NCBI GenBank assembly: GCA_000827495.1
Contig: KN817750.1
Coordinates: forward strand, 1-25,925
DNA from: Hypholoma sublateritium FD-334 SS-4
Lineage: Eukaryota; Basidiomycota; Agaricomycetes; Agaricales; Strophariaceae
Length of the DNA: 25,925 nt
Direction: 5' to 3'
The notes under the pieces were generated by a model. That model searched no databases and was not told where the DNA came from. It saw only the letters and a list, made by a program, of their open reading frames with translations. Numbering within the stretch: position 1 is the stretch's first letter; each line of letters opens with the position of its first letter. The translations under genes were made by a program, and so were the position numbers. Below, one piece after another: positions 20,936 to 25,925 of this stretch.

Positions 20936-22867
20936 TCGCTCAAAGCCCGTTTGCTTTCTAATTACATCGCCCTTGTCTCGCTCCTCAGATAGTAGGTAAG
21001 TATTCAGTTCAACATTAAATGATCTGATCTTGCTTTTCCCAACGGTGGGAGTCTGCTAGCTGCCTAACTCAGTGAAGTGAGTTGTTGGACGCCGCGACTT
21101 TCCACTAATCTGACTGACATCGATCTCGGTATTTACTAGGAACAGCAAACCGCACCCCGACTCTTCTGGCGAATGCCGGAGGCTGATGCACTGACTGGGA
21201 ACCTATAATATTATGCAACCTCATCAATTTATATTTTGGTTACATAGGAGCGATGCAGCGTACGAATCAGCGAAACGCAGCGAAAGTGGCGCCAGTGGCG
21301 CGCTCTATTTAGTCCCTATTTTTTTTTCCGGATGTTAGCGTTCGGCACAGACGGGCTAGTACGAGCCGTAGTACGATACCTTCCGCCAGGAGGCTGCAAC
21401 AGAGTAGGTCGTGAACCGGCACGCGGTCGTGAGGCAGACCTTGTCCATCACATTGTTGTCCATCCACGAGTACACTGGATCCCGCCTGCGCAGTCATTGG
21501 GATGAGAATGAACCAAAAAAGAAAGAGATTCAAAGCACGATTATTCCCAAGAAGATGAAATAGGATCCCTATCAAGTTGAAATCAACAGATGTGTAGATA
21601 ATGAAAATGCAACAGTCCATACCCATTTCATATTACCCCTCCATCCTCGGACCAACGTATATGATGTTGACATGGCGTGATCCTATCATACGACCGCAGA
21701 GTAAAGGGAGTCCCCGGCTGTACCCGAACTAGGTCGCGACGAGTACGAGCAGCAAGTACGAATGTACTGGCCTCCTCGGCGGGCCCACAAGCTCCTGCGC
21801 AGTGCTGCTCGTCTATGCGATCGTTCGCGTGCAGGGCGGGTGCGTCGCTCGGCGAGCTCGAGCTTGTCACGCCTAGAGCGATGGGACGTGCGGTCTAAAA
21901 ATCGGCGGCTACCAGCTATTGGCGGCGGCTGCAGCGGAGATGTCCACGCAGAACTGCGGTGCGAGCAGCGAGATCGCGTAGGATCTGTGGGGGGCGGCGT
22001 TAATGAAAAGCGGAAGAGTAATAGATAATAGCGGAGTGTAGCCGCACCTCGTTCGCGCTGCCCGCGTCCGTCTAGCCCATGTGCGCACCCTCGGCTTGTC
22101 CCTTCACCACCCTGGACTGACACCTCTCCGCTGCCCTGCTCATGACCAAAGTGGCCAACCTTGCAAACACCTCTGCCGGGTCAATGTTCGCCGCGTTGCG
22201 CACGTCTAGCATGCCGTCGGTGGGCGTGAGGGGGTAAGACATAGCGAGGGTGGGGCACGGGGTAAGGTACGGGGGTAAGCTGAAATGATTGAGCCTATGC
22301 GTGTGCTTGGGCTTGTGCCATGCAGTGTCATGCTGCGTCGCTTCCTTCGACTAATCTGGGAGGATATGGGTATCAGCAGGACGACAGAATGTATATAGGG
22401 GGTAATTTAATGACGGATCTGCAGAGGGGAGGAGAGAGGCCACGCACCTTGCGGCTCAACTTGGCGGTGGACGCGGTGCGGCGCTGTCTCCCGAGGGGAC
22501 GGCGGAGGTGTTGTGCTAGCATTTTTCGCTTGATGGTGGGCGCGTGCTCGCGTGGGCATGGGCCCATAGAAAACGCAAAGGAGGCTTCCAGTAACAGGGT
22601 ATCAACTAGGAGGAGATTGGCGGTGCAAGGACTGCCACAGCTGCATTCCGCTTGGGGGCCTGGAGGGTAACAGCGCGTTTCCTGTACTTGCGCCACCCGT
22701 TGCCGGGACGGCGGGTACAGCGTCCGTGCTTCCATCCTCATCATCTGGGTCTTTGTCGGTAATCTGTATTGTCGTATACAGCGAGTGCCTGGTCAAAGAG
22801 TAGGGAGAGAATAGGTCAACGCTTGACCAATGCGCATCAATAATATCTGAGCCCGTGGGACGTAATC
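20936..22867. other. Long intergenic stretch, GC-rich from about 21.3 kb
   Basis: No gene is supported. Frames at 21309-21626, 21686-22123 and 22373-22744 (-) and at 21762-22028 and 22320-22670 (+) overlap on both strands, as expected when GC-rich DNA has few stops. Their translations are Arg/Ser/Pro-rich without motifs. The frame at 21309-21626 (-) has a hydrophobic N-terminal half and is the least unlikely candidate. A small inverted repeat (AACTCA...TGAGTT) lies near 21066-21083. Confidence 0.5.
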
Positions 22868-22903
22868 GCTGACTAAGCAAGCTTGCCACTCTCGCTTAGT
22901 TGC
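22868..22903. repeat. Hairpin, copy 2
   Basis: GCTGACTAAGCAAG, then CTTGCCACT, then CTCGCTTAGTTGC. The left arm matches copy 1 (11173) at 13 of 14 positions. The right arm has drifted, so the stem is weaker. It sits 46 nt before the ATG at 22949, probably in the promoter or 5' UTR of that gene. Confidence 0.75.
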
Positions 22904-22948
22904 AAAGTTGAACCGCGACCGTGACTTCAACTACTACTTAGTACTGTG

Positions 22949-25518
22949 ATGCTGGATTTGCCCTGTACTAGTAGTACATCCCTCTCTGGGACATCCCTCC
23001 CTGATTCTTCCCAACGCGAAGCGGCCAGAAAGTGCTCACTGGCTGTGGCAGCTTTCCCATGGAACGATAGAGCGATTCTGACGGCTGAGAACTTGGCTGA
23101 AGCTATGCCTTCGGATCATTTCTCACTGGTCAGTCTAAGCTGATAATAGAGTACAACTAATATTGCCTCGACTCTCGACTAACATAGTATCGTTAGAAAT
23201 ATATCGAAAACATTCTAGCATTCGAGAAGAAGATATATTCTCCAGATTTCGAGACCTCCAGGCTAAGAAATGTCCTCCATTTCATTCCACAACACACTTT
23301 GGATATGATCGACGGCGGACCGGCAAAATATCGACAAGTTTTTTGTTTGTTCTTTCACTATAGATTAACGGGGTACTTGCGGAATGAGATCGCGGTCGAT
23401 ATTAGCGATATATTGGAGGGTCCCCCGCCAAATCTCCCAATACATTGCCATGCAGAGCAGTTGTACTCGTCGTGTCAGGTAATTTCTACCTGTATTCCCT
23501 TATAAATGATATTCAGCACATCTGAATAGCCATTTGCATCGAAATTCAAAGATTGGACTGTTGTTCTCAAGCGATTCCGGTCTTCGCTAAACAGTCTGCA
23601 GGAATTGACATCGACAAATGTGCCATCTCCGCCCGGAAGCGGTACGAATACAAGAATACAGCTGCTGTTATCATTGGCTCGCACCGCCAGACAGGAAAAT
23701 GCAGCGGCAATCTTCACGAACTTCGCCGCCGCCGCATTGTATCTGAACCATTTATTAAACGAACCGGGCTCAGAAGGGAAGAAACTACCTGACTTACCTG
23801 ACGGAAAGCTTGGGCCAGAGTTGATCAAGAAGTGGTGGTACGATGTTTTGATCCTCATCTATAACCAAGAGTATACTCATCGTTAAATCTGTCAGTCAAA
23901 ATAACATCACAGCCGTTGATGGAGTTCCCCAGCAGACGGAGGACTCCGACGAACAGGATAAGATGCAGGAAGATCATACAGCAGCGATTGTCGTCGTGGA
24001 ACACAGCCAACCCGACTCATCGGACAACACCGGACAGTCTACATGTGAGCTGAGCGACCAAGACTGCGAAGACGTTTGTAAAGCAATAGGTGAGATAGAC
24101 ATAAGCAAGTTGCGCTTGGCGCTTCAATCTGCAGTCTACATCTCGCCGATTCTGTTACTCGCCGATTCGAAGATATACAGATGGTCTTGGAACCAAATTG
24201 ATATTCTGAAGGTACGCAGTATCACATCCACATTCAACAGTGACTATAACTTAAAGGAAAAATTACCAATGTTCCTCTAGTACGTGAAGGACTTGGGCAA
24301 TGATACCCCGGAAATCATTTGTCGTGTAGGTGGTATGGTATTTCATACCCTCGTGAACTTGGCGACAGGCCAGAAAGAAATATGCTCCGCGTTACGAGAA
24401 CTTTGCGACGTGATACCTTGGGATGAGTTGGAGCTACAGGTTGAAGAAACGCGCTCATGGTTTTCCGCTGGTAAATACTTGTTCTCGTGCAATTATCTCA
24501 TCGCTCACGGAAAGTCCACTCCCCACTCACAGAACATCATCATGCTCCACAAGATGTGTCGCTTCTGGCTGTTGACTTCGCCGAACCGCTTGCAAAGGGA
24601 TGGCCCTTGCATGATCATCTACGACAGGAAGCAGGATTATCATTCAAGGTCCATGGCCACGTCCCAGCCCCCCAAAATCAAATACCGCTCGAGCCAAGTA
24701 GCAACGACTCAGAGTCTACCATGACTACGGCGGAATCGTCGGAGGAAGTGACAAACCGCGGCCCCGAATCTAGAGGAGACATCGTCGGCGAGGTCGGATC
24801 GGAACTGGCAGCTGTTGGTCCATCGGGCGATCCCCACGACATCCCCAATGACATAGACGGGTCTACTGAGTCTACCATGACTATGACGGAATCGTCGGAG
24901 GAAGTGACAAACCGCGGCCTCGAATCTAGAGGAGACATCGTCGATGAGGTCGGATCGGAACTGGCAGCTGTTGGTCCATCGGGCGACCCCCACAACATAG
25001 ACGGGTCTACTACCAGACTGAACAGCACCCGGGATGCAGCATCGAATTCGGCCGCTGAAGGTGTCTCTCGGACTTCTGAATCAAATGGAAACAAAGAAGG
25101 AACGACCCAGTCTCAGCCTGGACCTGCCACTGAATTGAAGGCGGCTTCAACTGGTGCTAGTAATAGCATATCAACAGTTCCTCCTCCCGCGGGTACCCTG
25201 GATGAATCTGTTGCGGCCGCGGTCAAGCGGAACCAGAGAGGTTTGAAAATGCGCATCGCTGGTGCAGACTTGTTGTCTACCATCAAAATCGGGCCGCCGC
25301 GTCGAAAACGTCAGTTGAAGAAGAAACCCACTGGCGAGAAACTTGTCGCCAAGCCAGTGTCGGCGGAGTCTAAGTCGGCCCGCCAGGACTCGAAAGCTCC
25401 TGGTATAACTGTAAACACAAAGAAATTGGTCAAACAATCTTTGAGAGAGCATTACTGGGAACCAGTGAAGGTCAAAATGGTGACTCTGACATTTCTAAAA
25501 TATCCTGGCGGACACTGA
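22949..25518 (+). CDS. Unrecognised 762-residue protein with basic C-terminal region, six exons
   Basis: Exons 22949-23128, 23197-23478, 23530-23881, 23913-24211, 24281-24470 and 24533-25518 join in phase and give 762 residues. Exons 1-5 look folded and mostly helical: KYIENILAFEKKIYS, FHYRLTGYLRNEIAVDIS, KDWTVVLKRFRSSLNS, ARTARQENAAAIFTNFAAAA, KLRLALQSAVYISPILLLAD, FHTLVNLATGQKEI. Exon 6 turns disordered, with a 52-residue unit present twice (ESSEEVTNRG...GPSGDPH), then a strongly basic stretch (PPRRKRQLKKKPTGEK) that would suit a nuclear signal. No family was recognised. The weak point is intron 3, only 31 nt (23882-23912). Without it the first half stops at 23884-23886 and a second frame could start at 23963, just 76 nt on. 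A decayed relative of exon 3 lies at 11217. Confidence 0.6.
24712..25012. repeat. 156-bp in-frame tandem duplication
   Basis: GAGTCTACCATGACTA starts at 24712 and again at 24868, so the unit is 156 bases (52 codons). The second copy is shortened by loss of a few codons near HDIPNDIDG and ends near 25012. The reading frame is kept. The copies differ at only a few positions, so the duplication looks recent. Confidence 0.85.
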
Positions 25519-25524
25519 AATAAA
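25519..25524 (+). terminator. AATAAA polyadenylation-like signal
   Basis: AATAAA begins directly after the TGA stop of the large gene. It is close to the stop for a poly(A) signal, but the AT-rich 3' flank fits. Confidence 0.3.
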
Positions 25525-25529
25525 GAATT

Positions 25530-25925
25530 ATTAGGAATATGAATCGTCAGTCAGCATGCAAAAACTGTTTGAACCTGTAGCGGAAAACAGTAAGGCTGAG
25601 GTAAGTCCAAACTACAATACCTCGCGGTACGGAGATGACAAAGCCGTTGAGAGGCTTGCTGTCGGGCAAGACACGAATCACAAAACACACAACCACTGCG
25701 GAGCGAGATTCTATCCCTAGATCGAGCGACGCTCTTCCTAGTACTATAAAATCTAATGTGTGCTCTGCCCCGTAGTAGCTAGCTAATGTAACTTTATGTC
25801 TTTCTCTTCANCAATACCCTGCGGTTCGTTGTAAGGTAAGGGGAATTATTCAATACTAATCAATCAATTCAATCTAGCTTTCTTAGACTAGAGTAAAGAG
25901 AGATACAAGAGTTTATGTTTTTAGG
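25530..25925. other. Right edge, no confirmed gene, one ambiguous base
   Basis: An ATG at 25556 opens 15 codons that end at a consensus donor (GCTGAG then GTAAGT), so a new plus-strand gene might begin here and leave the window. No downstream exon could be matched with confidence. Position 25811 is N, which marks an assembly uncertainty. Confidence 0.3.

Noticed and set aside
21309..21626. 105-residue minus-strand frame with a hydrophobic N-terminal half
   Set aside because: There is no recognised domain, and it lies at the edge of GC-rich DNA with many chance frames. Transcript evidence would be needed.
25556..25600. Possible first exon (MQKLFEPVAENSKAE then GTAAGT)
   Set aside because: No downstream exon could be joined before the window ends, so it is not listed as a gene.

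Overview
The window looks like nuclear DNA of a mushroom-forming fungus (Basidiomycota, Agaricomycetes). Genes are cut by many short GT-AG introns (mostly about 44-70 nt) joined in phase. One protein belongs to a family (DUF6698) and another to a transposase group (Plavaka) known mainly from such fungi. A single N at 25811 points to a draft assembly. There are no bacterial-style operons, and I saw no rRNA, tRNA or CRISPR array. The gene models below were built by hand from splice sites, reading phase and family resemblance.

Layout. 75-415 (+): a small two-exon protein with an acidic tail. 794-1334: a 135-bp minisatellite of four units. 1478-2962 (-): an intact eight-exon DUF6698 gene. About 3.07-5.17 kb: no convincing gene, with a GC-rich block at about 3.62-4.0 kb. 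5314-5770 (+): a small protein that resembles the OB fold at the N-terminus of replication protein A. 6033-10357 (-): a ten-exon, apparently intact Plavaka (CACTA-like) transposase of 1269 residues. 10.7-11.2 kb: GC-rich DNA with short tandem repeats. 11173-11463 (+): a hairpin followed by a decayed copy of part of the large gene at the right end. 11492-12521 (-): a protein with two similar C-x2-C...H metal-binding motifs. 14117-15144 (+): a protein with a small Cys/His motif and a membrane-like C-terminal tail. 15632-17379 (-): an unrecognised 501-residue protein. 19083-20214 (-): an unrecognised protein with one extra base in a G10 run. 20.9-22.9 kb: GC-rich DNA with no supported gene. 22949-25518 (+): an unrecognised 762-residue protein with an internal 52-residue repeat and a basic C-terminal region.

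Apart from the transposase there is no sign that these genes form one pathway. The setting is an accessory, repeat-bearing region: a DNA transposon, tandem repeats, a decayed duplicate and several lineage-restricted proteins of unknown role. The points most worth follow-up are the full-length transposase, the decayed paralogue with its shared hairpin, the two candidate 31-nt introns, the paired metal-binding motifs, and the G10 frameshift.
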